Below, piece by piece: positions 52,559 through 61,886 of a stretch of 64,000 nt of DNA. The first letter of the stretch is position 1. The number at the start of each line of letters is the position of its first letter. The notes under the pieces are model-generated. The model had not been told where the DNA came from. It did not search any database and saw only the letters and a list, made by a program, of their open reading frames with translations. The position numbers and the translations under genes were made by a program. The DNA comes from Aliikangiella coralliicola (GTDB taxonomy: Bacteria; Pseudomonadota; Gammaproteobacteria; Enterobacterales; Kangiellaceae), in contig NZ_ML660160.1 of assembly GCF_007004725.1 (NCBI RefSeq), positions 310,001 through 374,000 of the forward strand. Direction: 5' to 3'.

Positions 52559-54646
52559 ATGCTGAATTTGTTGAAAAATCCTGGCATTGAAAAAATCGAT
52601 AAAAAGAGGGTTTACTATTTTGAGTTTGAAGGATGCCGTTACTATCCCAAAACCGCAAAGCTAGTTGTTGATGGAACGGAAATTTTTCTGAGCAAGTATG
52701 AAAGAGAAATTCTTGAGTTATTGATAAGCAGGCAGGGAGAGCATATATCCAGACAAGAGATAATCGATATTCTTTGGAAAGATAGTCCATGCAATCTTAA
52801 CACGTTTGGAAAACGTATTGACAAGCTGCGTGATTTTGTTGGCGATAGAGGCTTAGATAAAGACTTACAAATGATCCAGTCTAGCGCTCGCAATTACTTG
52901 TTTTTTCGGCCCAAAGTTACCCCGCATTATTACGGCCTTGCACCGTCGCAGCGCTCATTGATTAAAGGCGGTGTATTGTCCAGTTTGCTAACCGTTTCGT
53001 TAATTATTGGCTTTTCAGGCGCATTTAAATCAGAAACTTTTGAGGCCGTTGAACCCAAGTTACTCACCAGTTGGAAAGCTGGCTCTAAAAGACCAGTAGC
53101 ATCACCTGACGGTAAAGTCATTGTCTATTCACGTCAGGCTCAAAATAGTTCTACCTGGGATCTGACCGTGACCTTGCGACATTCAAAGACCCATAAAAAG
53201 CTTACCAATGAAACCAGAGCATATACCCAAAACACCGAGCCAGGTTTCTCGCCATCGGGTAAACAAATCGCGTGGGTTCGTTCTGACTATAGAACCTTTT
53301 GCGAAGTCATTACCATTGATTTTGATACAACTTCGTTAAAAACCAGCGATAAAAAAACAGTCTATCGTTGTAAACCCTCGCAGCTTGTCCGTACGCCTCA
53401 ATGGCTTTCTGAAACTAGCCTGTTATTATCGTCAAGGCTCGGGGTGGAGCCTTTCCAGGTTGTAAAGCTAAATCTTTGGACAGAAGAAGACACATTTATT
53501 ACCGAACCCAATGACACTTATTACGGCGATTATAATATTTATTACCACACTGAAAGCCAGCGAATGGCGTATCTTCGCCAATCAACCGGCATAGGCAGCG
53601 AGTTAAGAGTTTATGACTTTACCACAAAAACTGATCAGTTAATTAAATCTTATGAGCATCCTTTATACTCTATCGCATGGCTGAATAAGGATCAGCTTGT
53701 GGCACAATCAGATGAAAGCTATGAAATTGTTAATATCATCGATGGGAATGTAAAAAGTACACCTGTTGTCTTTCAAGAAGTCGAACAACTTCAATATGTG
53801 TTTGCCATTGATGAGCGCACGATTGGTTTTGTCCGCGGCCCAACAATGGACAGGGAAGTAGTACTGCACGACCTGAACAATAATACAACCAATGATATGT
53901 TAGTAACCGTGTTTGACGAATATCAAGGCGTGGTTGTCAAAGGAAAAAATAACAGTATTGTTTTTTCACTGGTCGAAAACCTGCAACATCATCTTTACTA
54001 CAGGGTTGGAGATAGAGTCACCAAAATTGCGGAACTACCAAGGAATGGCCGTGTGTTAGATATGGCTGTTTCTCCTGATGGCGAATTAATTGCTTACCTC
54101 TTAAGTAGCACTATATTTATTAAAAATCGGAAAGGAGAAATATTACATAGCCTTTCAGGAGTCACTAAAGGTTTTACATTTAGTTCTGACAGTCGCCACT
54201 TAGTAGTGAGTCAAAAAAACGAACAGGGAACCAGCCTTCTTAACTTGTCTGTGTTTGAAGATTTCGAGGCAAAGGAAATTACAAATGGATTTTTACCTAA
54301 AGCAGATCAGGACGGAACACTTTATTTTTTACGAAAAATTGATGATCAAGATTGGCTTTTTCGACAGACAGATGCCGGTGTCGAAAAAATTCTACCAGCA
54401 CCTTTTTCAACGGTTCAATTTCATTCTAATCTGTATGATGTGATTAACCATTCATTGTTTTATATTGAAAATGACAACTTGACTCGGCTTGATTTAAACA
54501 GCGATGAAAAAACGGTGATTAAAAAAGTTAAGGGTGATCATTTCTCAATGAATTACGCGCAAGACTTTATGGTGTCAGTCCATACGGTGACAGCACAAAA
54601 TAATTTGATTGAGTTTAAATTAAAGCATAGCGACGATCCTGAGTAG
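52559..54646 (+). CDS. ToxR/CadC-like transmembrane regulator with periplasmic propeller
   Basis: 695 aa. Residues about 18-115 are a winged helix (YYPKTAKLVVDGTEIFLS, YEREILELLISRQGEHISRQEIIDILW, quoted as consecutive family elements), with the wing less typical (MIQSSARNYLFF). One membrane helix lies at about 140-157 (VLSSLLTVSLIIGFSGAF). The periplasmic part is a propeller with PD40-like blades (RPVASPDGKVIVYSRQ, PGFSPSGKQIAWVRSD, MAVSPDGELIAYLLSS). It is the third regulator of this design in the window and, like the others, is divergent from or next to genes for exported proteins. The signal is unknown. Confidence 0.87.
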   Translation: MLNLLKNPGIEKIDKKRVYYFEFEGCRYYPKTAKLVVDGTEIFLSKYEREILELLISRQGEHISRQEIIDILWKDSPCNLNTFGKRIDKLRDFVGDRGLDKDLQMIQSSARNYLFFRPKVTPHYYGLAPSQRSLIKGGVLSSLLTVSLIIGFSGAFKSETFEAVEPKLLTSWKAGSKRPVASPDGKVIVYSRQAQNSSTWDLTVTLRHSKTHKKLTNETRAYTQNTEPGFSPSGKQIAWVRSDYRTFCEVITIDFDTTSLKTSDKKTVYRCKPSQLVRTPQWLSETSLLLSSRLGVEPFQVVKLNLWTEEDTFITEPNDTYYGDYNIYYHTESQRMAYLRQSTGIGSELRVYDFTTKTDQLIKSYEHPLYSIAWLNKDQLVAQSDESYEIVNIIDGNVKSTPVVFQEVEQLQYVFAIDERTIGFVRGPTMDREVVLHDLNNNTTNDMLVTVFDEYQGVVVKGKNNSIVFSLVENLQHHLYYRVGDRVTKIAELPRNGRVLDMAVSPDGELIAYLLSSTIFIKNRKGEILHSLSGVTKGFTFSSDSRHLVVSQKNEQGTSLLNLSVFEDFEAKEITNGFLPKADQDGTLYFLRKIDDQDWLFRQTDAGVEKILPAPFSTVQFHSNLYDVINHSLFYIENDNLTRLDLNSDEKTVIKKVKGDHFSMNYAQDFMVSVHTVTAQNNLIEFKLKHSDDPE

Positions 54647-55046
54647 CGAACCAATATCACCCCCCCCCAGTTTTAACTTCTTTAAAATCAACAAGTTAAA
54701 GCGCAATGTTTAATGAGATCTGACACTCCAATTTAATTGCTTGGCTAAGAGTCGTGATGAATTTAGTTATTGGTTTAATGAAACGTTGTTAGGGAGAACC
54801 GGCAAGGATGGCCGTGCGCCTACCGAAGGGCCGAAATATCGCGGAGCGGTAGCGGCCGAACTGCACTGATATTAGCCGCACAAAAAGCAAACGCCTAGGT
54901 AATGATGAAAATAATCAGACAGTCAACAAATAGGTAGATTCTTATTTGACCCAACTTCTAAATAAAAGCACACCACTTCTCAATTATTTTTGATAACAAA
55001 GAGAAGGTTTATCGTTGGGCCAGAACCACCGCTAAAATTATTAAGT
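54647..55046. other. Gap containing a C9 homopolymer and gene fragments
   Basis: Just after the regulator stop is a run of C (about 54661-54669) prone to slippage, then a degenerate GACACTCC repeat and the DUF4407 fragment. No other gene is seen up to 55046. Confidence 0.4.
54741..54869 (+). pseudogene. DUF4407 gene fragment
   Basis: Forty-two codons read LAKSRDEFSYWFNETLLGR, then TGKDGRAPTEGPKYRGAVA, matching the coiled-coil loop region of the DUF4407 gene at about 25239-25355 (over 80% DNA identity). No flanking coding sequence of the gene remains and a stop follows, so this is an isolated fragment of a second copy. Confidence 0.8.
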
Positions 55047-55330
55047 ATGCCTTCCACACTTTATCTCTTTATGATTGTTCTGTCGTTTTTCTATTCTCTA
55101 TTTTTTATATAAAAGTCCGCTAGAAATCTCAAAAATTAGAAAAGCTGAATGCAAATTATCCAGGACAAAATAACTTGCCGAAATTATTTTATGCTGGCAT
55201 ATTAAGTGCGCATTTAACAGTGGACAGTATCAATCCAGAATTGTATTCAGGGACTATCTCCTCTTGCTATTTTTTCAGCATTCGAACAGGTAGAAAAGAT
55301 GAGGTTGAGCGTTTAGCTAACAGGGAATAA
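55047..55330 (+). pseudogene. Possible decayed small membrane protein gene
   Basis: An ATG frame opens with a hydrophobic segment (MPSTLYLFMIVLSFFYSL) and stops after 21 codons; another frame then reads LEKLNANYPGQNNLPKLFY, AGILSAHLTVDSINPELYS and ends KDEVERLANRE. The pieces look like one membrane-anchored protein broken by frameshifts. No homologue is recognised. Confidence 0.35.
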
Positions 55331-55426
55331 TGGATTTCTTCATTAAAAATCTGATGGTCATATCTCAATAAGCCTAACAATCGATGTTGTCTTTTATCTC
55401 AATGATTTATTGATCAGATTAGATAT

Positions 55427-58400
55427 ATGAAAAAAATTAAATACGGACCAACTTTCTCTTGTCTCGCTTTTTTTGGGATTTACTTTTTAATAGTTACTTC
55501 TGTAACTGCTTCGGTTAAACCTATTCGCTTCGAACACTTTTATGATATTCCTGAACTGTCTAAATTATCGGCGACCGCAATTGTTCAAGATGACAATGGA
55601 TTTATTTGGATTGCAAGTGAAACGGGGCTGTATCGTTTTGATGGATATGAACTCAAACAATATATTCACAATAACAATCTCTCCAACTCTCTATCAGAAA
55701 ACTATGTATTTTGTTTGTTCAAAGATAGTTTAGGGACCTTGTGGGTTGGCACATCCGGTGGTGGTCTTAACCGATATGATTTTGACCAAGACCGATTTGT
55801 CCATTATCAATCGAGTCCCGATGATCCAACGACTCTGAGCGACAATCACATCAATGCTATAACGGAAGATCCTTTTGGATATATCTGGGTGGGTACTGCC
55901 GATGGTTTAAATAAGCTGAACAAAGTGACTGGAAAAGTAAAACGCTTTTATCAAGGCAAGGAGAAGGGGGGCTTAAGTGACAACACTGTTAATACTCTTG
56001 TGTCTGATAGCAATGACAATATCTGGGTGGGAACTAAGAAGGGTCTGGATAAAATAAATAGTCAGCTTGATACTGTCCAGGCTACCTATCAATTTGAAAA
56101 TGAATTTTCTAAAGAAAAATATAATCCGGTTCTATCCATTTACACTGAACATTCAAATGATATTTTGGTAGGGACAAATGAGGGTATTTATCGCATGAAA
56201 GAGCGAGGGAATGAATACCAGGTTACAAATTTAATTGAAAGCAATCAAGACAAGTTTCTTAACTATAGTATAAACAGCATTACGATGGATGAGCGCGGCA
56301 ATATTTGGTTGGGAAGCCGCAAGAGTGGGATCATAAAGGTCCAGCCTGGTAGTAAAGAGTATGTTCAATACACGCACCAATTAGGAAATACCGGTGGCTT
56401 GAATAGTGACTATGTTAATAAGCTATATTTTGACGGGCATAACAACTTGTGGGTTGCGACTGCTGAGGGGGTCAGCAAGTTAAGTTCAGTTAGCCAAAAT
56501 ATCGATTATTTTCCGCATACTGGCCAAGAAGGCGAGGTCATTTTTGACAAGGATATACTAGCCTTATTTGTCGACTCAAAAAATAACCTATGGGTTGGGA
56601 CATTTCACGGTGGCTTGTATCAATATAATCAAAATCACGAGTTAATCAGGCAGTATGCACATAATCCAAACGACCAAAATAGTATCAGCCGAGGAGCAAT
56701 TTCATCGATTGTCGAAGATGATAGTGGATTATTATGGGTTGCTACAATCGGTGGCGGTTTAAATCGATTAGATCCAAAAACGCATACTGCTACGCATTTT
56801 CTGCATAATGAAAATGACGATAATAGTATTAGCAATGACTCCGTTCATGCGCTCCATCGAGACGGGAAAGATTCTCTTTGGATTGGCACATTTAAAGGCG
56901 TCGATCATTTTAATTTTATGACTGGAGAGTTTACTCATTACTTATACAGCGATCAGGAACGTGCTGGTTTACAGGAAAGTACTGGCTTACAAGAAAATAC
57001 CGGCTTAAGCGACAACAATGTCCTCGCGTTATTGGTTGATAGTAGAAACCGCCTTTGGGTCGGAACCCAAAAAGGAGGATTAAACTTATTTGATCAGGCT
57101 TCAAAGTCATTCACGCATTTTAAGCATGACCCTGATGACGTAAATACTATTGGTAGCAATTTTGTCAGTAGTATCTCAGAAAGTGAAAGTGGGTTAATCT
57201 GGATCGGAACTGTCAGTGGTGGTTTAAATTCATTGGATGTCGAAAACAACCTGGTTTCTCGATATGAAGCTCAAGATGGCTTAATTAGTAATAATGTCAT
57301 GGCGGTATTGAATGATGATCACCATAATGTCTGGGTAAGTTCCGATTCAGGTTTATCAAGGTTTAATACCAACTTAAAACGGTGGACAAACTTTACTGCA
57401 GAAGACGGATTACAAGAAAATGATTTTTATCTTCGCTCAGCATTTAGGAGTAAAAGTGGTGAATTATTTTTCGGTGGGATAAACGGTTACAATCGAATCA
57501 ACCCCGCAAATATTGGACAACCTGATAAACCATCTACCGTTGTGCTTACAGATTTTTTACTTTTTAATAATACGGTACTAGTTGACTCTAAGCAAAACGA
57601 TTCTAAAAACAAATTCAAGTTAAAGCAAAACATATCTAATACCAAAAAGCTGGTTTTAACCCATAAAGATAATTTATTCTCTTTTGAGTTTTCCGCGCTA
57701 AATTCACGCAATCCTAAGTTGGTACAGTATAGTTATCAGCTTGAGGGGTGGGATGAGCAATGGCTGCAAACGAATTATAAGAAAAGATATGCCACGTACA
57801 GTAATATTCCCGCCGGTGATTATTATTTAAATGTCAAAGCCAAACAAGGGCATCATGACTGGGGAAAAACAACAACTATCGCGATAAAAATTTTGCCGCC
57901 GGTCTGGCGAACTTATTGGGCTTATTCGATTTATATCATATTGACCATAGGTTTGGTCAGCGCATTTCTATGGCTATATGCTAAAAAACGGAATGCAGAG
58001 TTTTTACGCCAAAAGGTGCAAAGCGAGCATTCCGCAGCTTTAAAAATAGCGGAAACTAAAGATCAATTACTGGCCAACATATCGCATGAGTTTAGAACGC
58101 CTTTAACGCTCATTTTAGGACCTCTGGATTCATTAGCCGAAAAGTCTGAAAGAGAACAAGATAAGAGTGAAATCTTACGCATCAAACGCAATTCACAACG
58201 GTTATTAGCGATGGTTGACCAACTGTTAGACCTGGCCAGGTTGAAGCGTAACGCTTCGACTGAGTGGCGGTATATCGATGTTTGGCAAAGTAGCCACTTT
58301 ATTGTTGAGTCGTTTAGGGGAATTGCTCAGTCACGTAATATTAAACTTAATTTGAACCCTGATGTGAGAGTTGACTTGGGTGTTAATATGACGCCGGACT

Positions 58401-59644
58401 CATTTGAAAAAATACTGACCAATTTGTTGTCCAATGCATTTAAATACAGTCCCGATGAGAGCTGCATTAATGTCGAAATAAGTTGCGTTGATTTGAAAAA
58501 GGTTAAAATTGATGTAATCGACGATGGCTATGGAATTGCAAAAGAGGATCAGGCCCGTATATTTGAACGATTTGTACAAGTTAACAAATACGACAGTAAT
58601 GGAGTCGGTGTTGGAATTGGATTAGCGCTCGTTAAAGAACTCGTTAGTTCTCACCTTGGATCAATATTTGTTAATAGCGAACTCATGAAAGGGAGTTGTT
58701 TTTCAGTTGTTCTGCCATTGGCTAAGGCGCCAGATAACAAAATTGGAGAGGCTTTACAAAGTGAAGCTAAACCGAGCGCCAATTACCTCATTTCCGAGCT
58801 GTCAAAATTAAAATCTGAATCACCAGTAGAAGTTAATACCGATACAGAACAAGACGCACAGAAAATGAGCATATTGATTGTTGAAGATAATCAAGAAATG
58901 CACCGGTATCTGCTAGATTGTTTTTCGGAAAATTACCATTGCATTTGCGCATCGGATGGTCAGCAGGGGGTCAATAAGGCGATTGAGCATATGCCTGATT
59001 TGATAATCAGTGACCTTATGATGCCGGTGAAAGATGGTTATCAACTGACCGAAGAGCTGAGAAACAATGAAAAGACTAGTCATATTCCGATTATGTTATT
59101 GACCGCCAAAGGCGACTTGAAAAGCAGGATCAAGGGATGGCAAGCGACGATTGATGATTACGTTGTTAAACCATTTAATCCAGTAGAATTGAATACACGC
59201 ATCAAAGCATTGTTAGCAAACAGGAAGAAACTACGCTCTCTTTACGGCTCTGTGTTGGGATTTCATTCGCCCCTTGAGCTGTCCGAGGCTTCAAAGATGT
59301 CTCCTGCTGATAGTGCTTTTGTAAAAAAATTCGAGCAATGTATCACAGAGCACTATCAAAATCCTGAGTTAAATCGTGGCGTCATTGCGAGTAAGCTCTT
59401 TATGACAGAGCGACAATTAAATAGAAAGCTCTCAGCGTTAGTTGAGCATAACTTTTCGAGTTATTTGAGGAAATTTAGATTGAGAAAAGCGCTGGCATTG
59501 ATACGGCAAGGGAGATCGATTTCAGAGATTTCCGAAAGCGTTGGGTTTGGTTCTGTGGCTTACTTTTCCCGTTGCTTTAAAAAAGAATATGGCCGACCCC
59601 CAAGCGAATATGGCCAGGTTAACGATAAAATACTTTTGGAATAA
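55427..59644 (+). CDS. Hybrid two-component system regulator (propeller sensor, histidine kinase, receiver, AraC)
   Basis: 1,405 aa. A signal peptide or anchor (about 8-28) is followed by about 14 Reg_prop blades (IWVGTxxGLNRL motifs, residues 40-690) forming two propellers, a Y_Y_Y domain (about 730-805), a membrane helix (about 829-850), HisKA with H887 in ISHEFRTPLT, HATPase (NLLSNAFKYS, DDGYGIAKED, GVGIGLALVKEL), a receiver (about 1145-1260; phosphoacceptor D1196 in SDLMMPVKDGY, Lys in VVKPFNP) and a C-terminal AraC helix-turn-helix. All steps from periplasmic sensing to DNA binding are in one chain. In Bacteroidetes such proteins sense glycans; here no polysaccharide cluster is adjacent. 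A short repeat (GLQESTGLQENTGL) lies in one blade. Confidence 0.95.
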   Translation: MKKIKYGPTFSCLAFFGIYFLIVTSVTASVKPIRFEHFYDIPELSKLSATAIVQDDNGFIWIASETGLYRFDGYELKQYIHNNNLSNSLSENYVFCLFKDSLGTLWVGTSGGGLNRYDFDQDRFVHYQSSPDDPTTLSDNHINAITEDPFGYIWVGTADGLNKLNKVTGKVKRFYQGKEKGGLSDNTVNTLVSDSNDNIWVGTKKGLDKINSQLDTVQATYQFENEFSKEKYNPVLSIYTEHSNDILVGTNEGIYRMKERGNEYQVTNLIESNQDKFLNYSINSITMDERGNIWLGSRKSGIIKVQPGSKEYVQYTHQLGNTGGLNSDYVNKLYFDGHNNLWVATAEGVSKLSSVSQNIDYFPHTGQEGEVIFDKDILALFVDSKNNLWVGTFHGGLYQYNQNHELIRQYAHNPNDQNSISRGAISSIVEDDSGLLWVATIGGGLNRLDPKTHTATHFLHNENDDNSISNDSVHALHRDGKDSLWIGTFKGVDHFNFMTGEFTHYLYSDQERAGLQESTGLQENTGLSDNNVLALLVDSRNRLWVGTQKGGLNLFDQASKSFTHFKHDPDDVNTIGSNFVSSISESESGLIWIGTVSGGLNSLDVENNLVSRYEAQDGLISNNVMAVLNDDHHNVWVSSDSGLSRFNTNLKRWTNFTAEDGLQENDFYLRSAFRSKSGELFFGGINGYNRINPANIGQPDKPSTVVLTDFLLFNNTVLVDSKQNDSKNKFKLKQNISNTKKLVLTHKDNLFSFEFSALNSRNPKLVQYSYQLEGWDEQWLQTNYKKRYATYSNIPAGDYYLNVKAKQGHHDWGKTTTIAIKILPPVWRTYWAYSIYIILTIGLVSAFLWLYAKKRNAEFLRQKVQSEHSAALKIAETKDQLLANISHEFRTPLTLILGPLDSLAEKSEREQDKSEILRIKRNSQRLLAMVDQLLDLARLKRNASTEWRYIDVWQSSHFIVESFRGIAQSRNIKLNLNPDVRVDLGVNMTPDSFEKILTNLLSNAFKYSPDESCINVEISCVDLKKVKIDVIDDGYGIAKEDQARIFERFVQVNKYDSNGVGVGIGLALVKELVSSHLGSIFVNSELMKGSCFSVVLPLAKAPDNKIGEALQSEAKPSANYLISELSKLKSESPVEVNTDTEQDAQKMSILIVEDNQEMHRYLLDCFSENYHCICASDGQQGVNKAIEHMPDLIISDLMMPVKDGYQLTEELRNNEKTSHIPIMLLTAKGDLKSRIKGWQATIDDYVVKPFNPVELNTRIKALLANRKKLRSLYGSVLGFHSPLELSEASKMSPADSAFVKKFEQCITEHYQNPELNRGVIASKLFMTERQLNRKLSALVEHNFSSYLRKFRLRKALALIRQGRSISEISESVGFGSVAYFSRCFKKEYGRPPSEYGQVNDKILLE

Positions 59645-59684
59645 TTTGAACGATATGATTGAGGTGAATGATTAATCGATAAAG

Positions 59685-59711
59685 CTCTCACACCAAAAGT
59701 GAGTGTGAGAG
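59685..59711. terminator. Hairpin between convergent genes
   Basis: Perfect 9-bp stem CTCTCACAC/GTGTGAGAG. T-runs are weak on both sides, so termination efficiency is uncertain. Confidence 0.55.
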
Positions 59712-59725
59712 TATTACACCTTTTG

Positions 59726-60367
59726 CTATAAACAGTGATCAGCTTGTGGATCAAGATTACAAGGCGGCAAACCCTGAATGTATCTTGTCTTAGTCACTGA
59801 GTCTGTATGTCCTTGGTCATCAGTAACAACCATTTTCAAGGTTACCGTGCTTCCGATGTCAACAGGCCAATTGCCACCGATACCTGCTGAAGTTGTTGAA
59901 GTTGCACGCTTGACGCCATTCAACCAGAACTCCCACTTAACTATTGAGCCGTCTCTATCCGATGAAAAATCATTGATTGTGATATAACCATAACTATATT
60001 CGGCCGCTGAAAAATTGGCTTTTGGAGTATATTCACATTCTCTGACAGAAACTGTGTCGTAGTGAGAAAACGGAACATTAGCAGTACAAGATAACCACTT
60101 GGTAGAACCGTTAACATAGCGCAACTCTGTTAAACGTGCAGTAGAGCTCAGTTGAGGTGCAACAAATTGAGAAACAGTGTAAATCTGCCCGCCCGAAAAA
60201 GCATAGCATTGGGCATGACCTGAATATACTCGAACCTCAGAGGTTGTGGTTTTACAGTTGACTTCTTCATCGCCGGCAATTGCGCTTGAAGAGAAAACTA
60301 CAGAACCAATTATTGGTAGTGCGATCAATGTTGCTTTTTTAAACTGTTTTAAATATTTACTAATCAT
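59726..60367 (-). CDS. Secreted protein with C-terminal PKD-like domain
   Basis: 213 aa with a signal peptide (about 1-31, cut after SAIAGD). The N-terminal half has Cys pairs (VNCKTTTSEVRVYSGHAQC, TKWLSCTANVPF, RECEY) and may be a small disulfide-rich domain. Residues about 113-200 resemble a PKD/Ig-like domain (PKANFSAAEYSYGYITIND, then DGSIVKWEFWLNG and VVTDDQGHTDSV). It ends LDPQADHCL with another Cys pair. No enzyme motif is seen; a binding or accessory exoprotein is likely. Confidence 0.75.
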   Translation of the reverse strand: MISKYLKQFKKATLIALPIIGSVVFSSSAIAGDEEVNCKTTTSEVRVYSGHAQCYAFSGGQIYTVSQFVAPQLSSTARLTELRYVNGSTKWLSCTANVPFSHYDTVSVRECEYTPKANFSAAEYSYGYITINDFSSDRDGSIVKWEFWLNGVKRATSTTSAGIGGNWPVDIGSTVTLKMVVTDDQGHTDSVTKTRYIQGLPPCNLDPQADHCL

Positions 60368-61049
60368 ATTAAATTTCCATGTTGTTTAGTGATAATAAAA
60401 TTTGGTTTCGTTGTCTGTTACAAATTAATTAATCAATATTTCCTTTCACCTCCTCAAGATTGACTGAACCATAAAGTCATAATCGAATTGCTCTATGAAG
60501 CGCTTTGTGGCTCGGCTTATCAAAAATTAACCATCAACAATGACGATGTGTTCCATTTGTATCGAATTTATCGATTGTTTTTCGTTGAACAATCTGCCGG
60601 TTTGATTCACCGGATGCGGAAAAGGTTAATCGCTAACTTGTTAATTTGATTATTAAATTTGAGACAGAAGTTTGTATAAATGAGACAAACGATATTTTTA
60701 TTTTTGTATTAATCAATTGCAGTTTTTAATCCGTCACTTCTTCTGTTTATGAGATTTATATTGTGAAATTCGCGAAACAAAAAAACTCTAAAGGAGATTT
60801 TAAGTGTGTGTATTCTAGTGACCAGGTTTTCGAATATTTATCTGTGCACAAAGAAATATTGCAAACTCAGATAAAAATTTCGGTGCAGTTAAACTTATCT
60901 TAAACCGATGAGAATAGAGTCAAGTGATCATTAGTGGTGATATTTCATATTCGCGCACAAGGATTACTGATAAACGGCATCTTTTATTTTTATCTCGAAT
61001 TCAGGTTATTTACTTTGCGAATAAATCGCGATTCTTGTAGAGTTTCTTT
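60368..61049. other. Gap with a possible gene remnant
   Basis: About 680 bases. The plus frame 60464-60649 has 61 codons without a start and reads VIIELLYEALCGSAYQKL, INNDDVFHLYRIYRLFFVE and ends MRKRLIANLLI; composition is clearly protein-like, so it may be the 3' remnant of a gene. The rest shows no feature. Confidence 0.35.
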
Positions 61050-61796
61050 ATGAAATGGACACCTGAACAACTTTTACAGCTGCCCACAAAAGACGGTTTC
61101 TTTCTTCGCGGCGATAATATGAGCCGAGTAGAGACATTTGTCGCGGCCGCATTTGCTTTTCTTTTGACCATGGTTATGGTCGCCGGAAACGAAATTCCGA
61201 AAAGTATCGCAGAGTTTCAACTAGCTGTGCTGAACATTCCTGCATTTAGTGTGAGCGCCTTACAAATAATCTGGATTTGGTATGAACATGCTGTCTGGAG
61301 CCGTCGATACGGACTTGAAGATGCATGGACGATCGTACTTAGCGGCAGTTTGATAGTCATTGTGTTAACTTACGTATACCCACTAAAGGCGATGGCCGCA
61401 GGCTTTTTTAGCTGGATCAGTGATGGATTTTTCCCAAGTAATATGACAGTCAATTCAGAAGACGAAATTCGATTTCTGTTTTACTTTTTTTCGAGTGGAT
61501 TTTTTGCCTTAGCGCTCAACTTATGGGCAATGCATAAACTGGCGTTAGCCCGGGCCAGACAATTGCAATTGACAGATTGGGAAATTTATCAGACGAAAAC
61601 GCAAGCTATGTCCTGGTTAGTTATAATGATAACTAGCCTGCTCTCTATTTTACTAACGACAATACTTGAGGGAAATACGATTGCCTTCGCTGGGATCATT
61701 TATGCTAGTTTTGGTATTACATTGACTTTATTGCATTCAATGAGAGCCAAAAACGCGCCGTCGCTTCAGGTAATAGAAAAAGCGATAGAAAGTTGA
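61050..61796 (+). CDS. Multi-pass membrane protein, TMEM175/DUF1211-like but divergent
   Basis: 248 aa with about six hydrophobic helices. The first helix region MSRVETFVAAAFAFLLTMVMV follows the layout of the TMEM175 potassium-channel signature (R..E.F.D..FAI..TL), but the FSD residues that define the family are replaced by FVA. The second half (MSWLVIMITSLLSILLTTIL) could be the matching repeat helix. It might be a diverged channel or an unrelated membrane protein; conductance cannot be inferred. ATG at 61050 is preferred, and an internal ATG at residue 24 is possible. It is a single gene. Confidence 0.65.
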   Translation: MKWTPEQLLQLPTKDGFFLRGDNMSRVETFVAAAFAFLLTMVMVAGNEIPKSIAEFQLAVLNIPAFSVSALQIIWIWYEHAVWSRRYGLEDAWTIVLSGSLIVIVLTYVYPLKAMAAGFFSWISDGFFPSNMTVNSEDEIRFLFYFFSSGFFALALNLWAMHKLALARARQLQLTDWEIYQTKTQAMSWLVIMITSLLSILLTTILEGNTIAFAGIIYASFGITLTLLHSMRAKNAPSLQVIEKAIES

Positions 61797-61886
61797 GTTG
61801 TTCCGCTCATAGAGTGTTTCGTCAAGTTTGACATATGACATCCAAGATGATGAATAGGGTCAACAAGACTCGATAGCGACGGTAAA

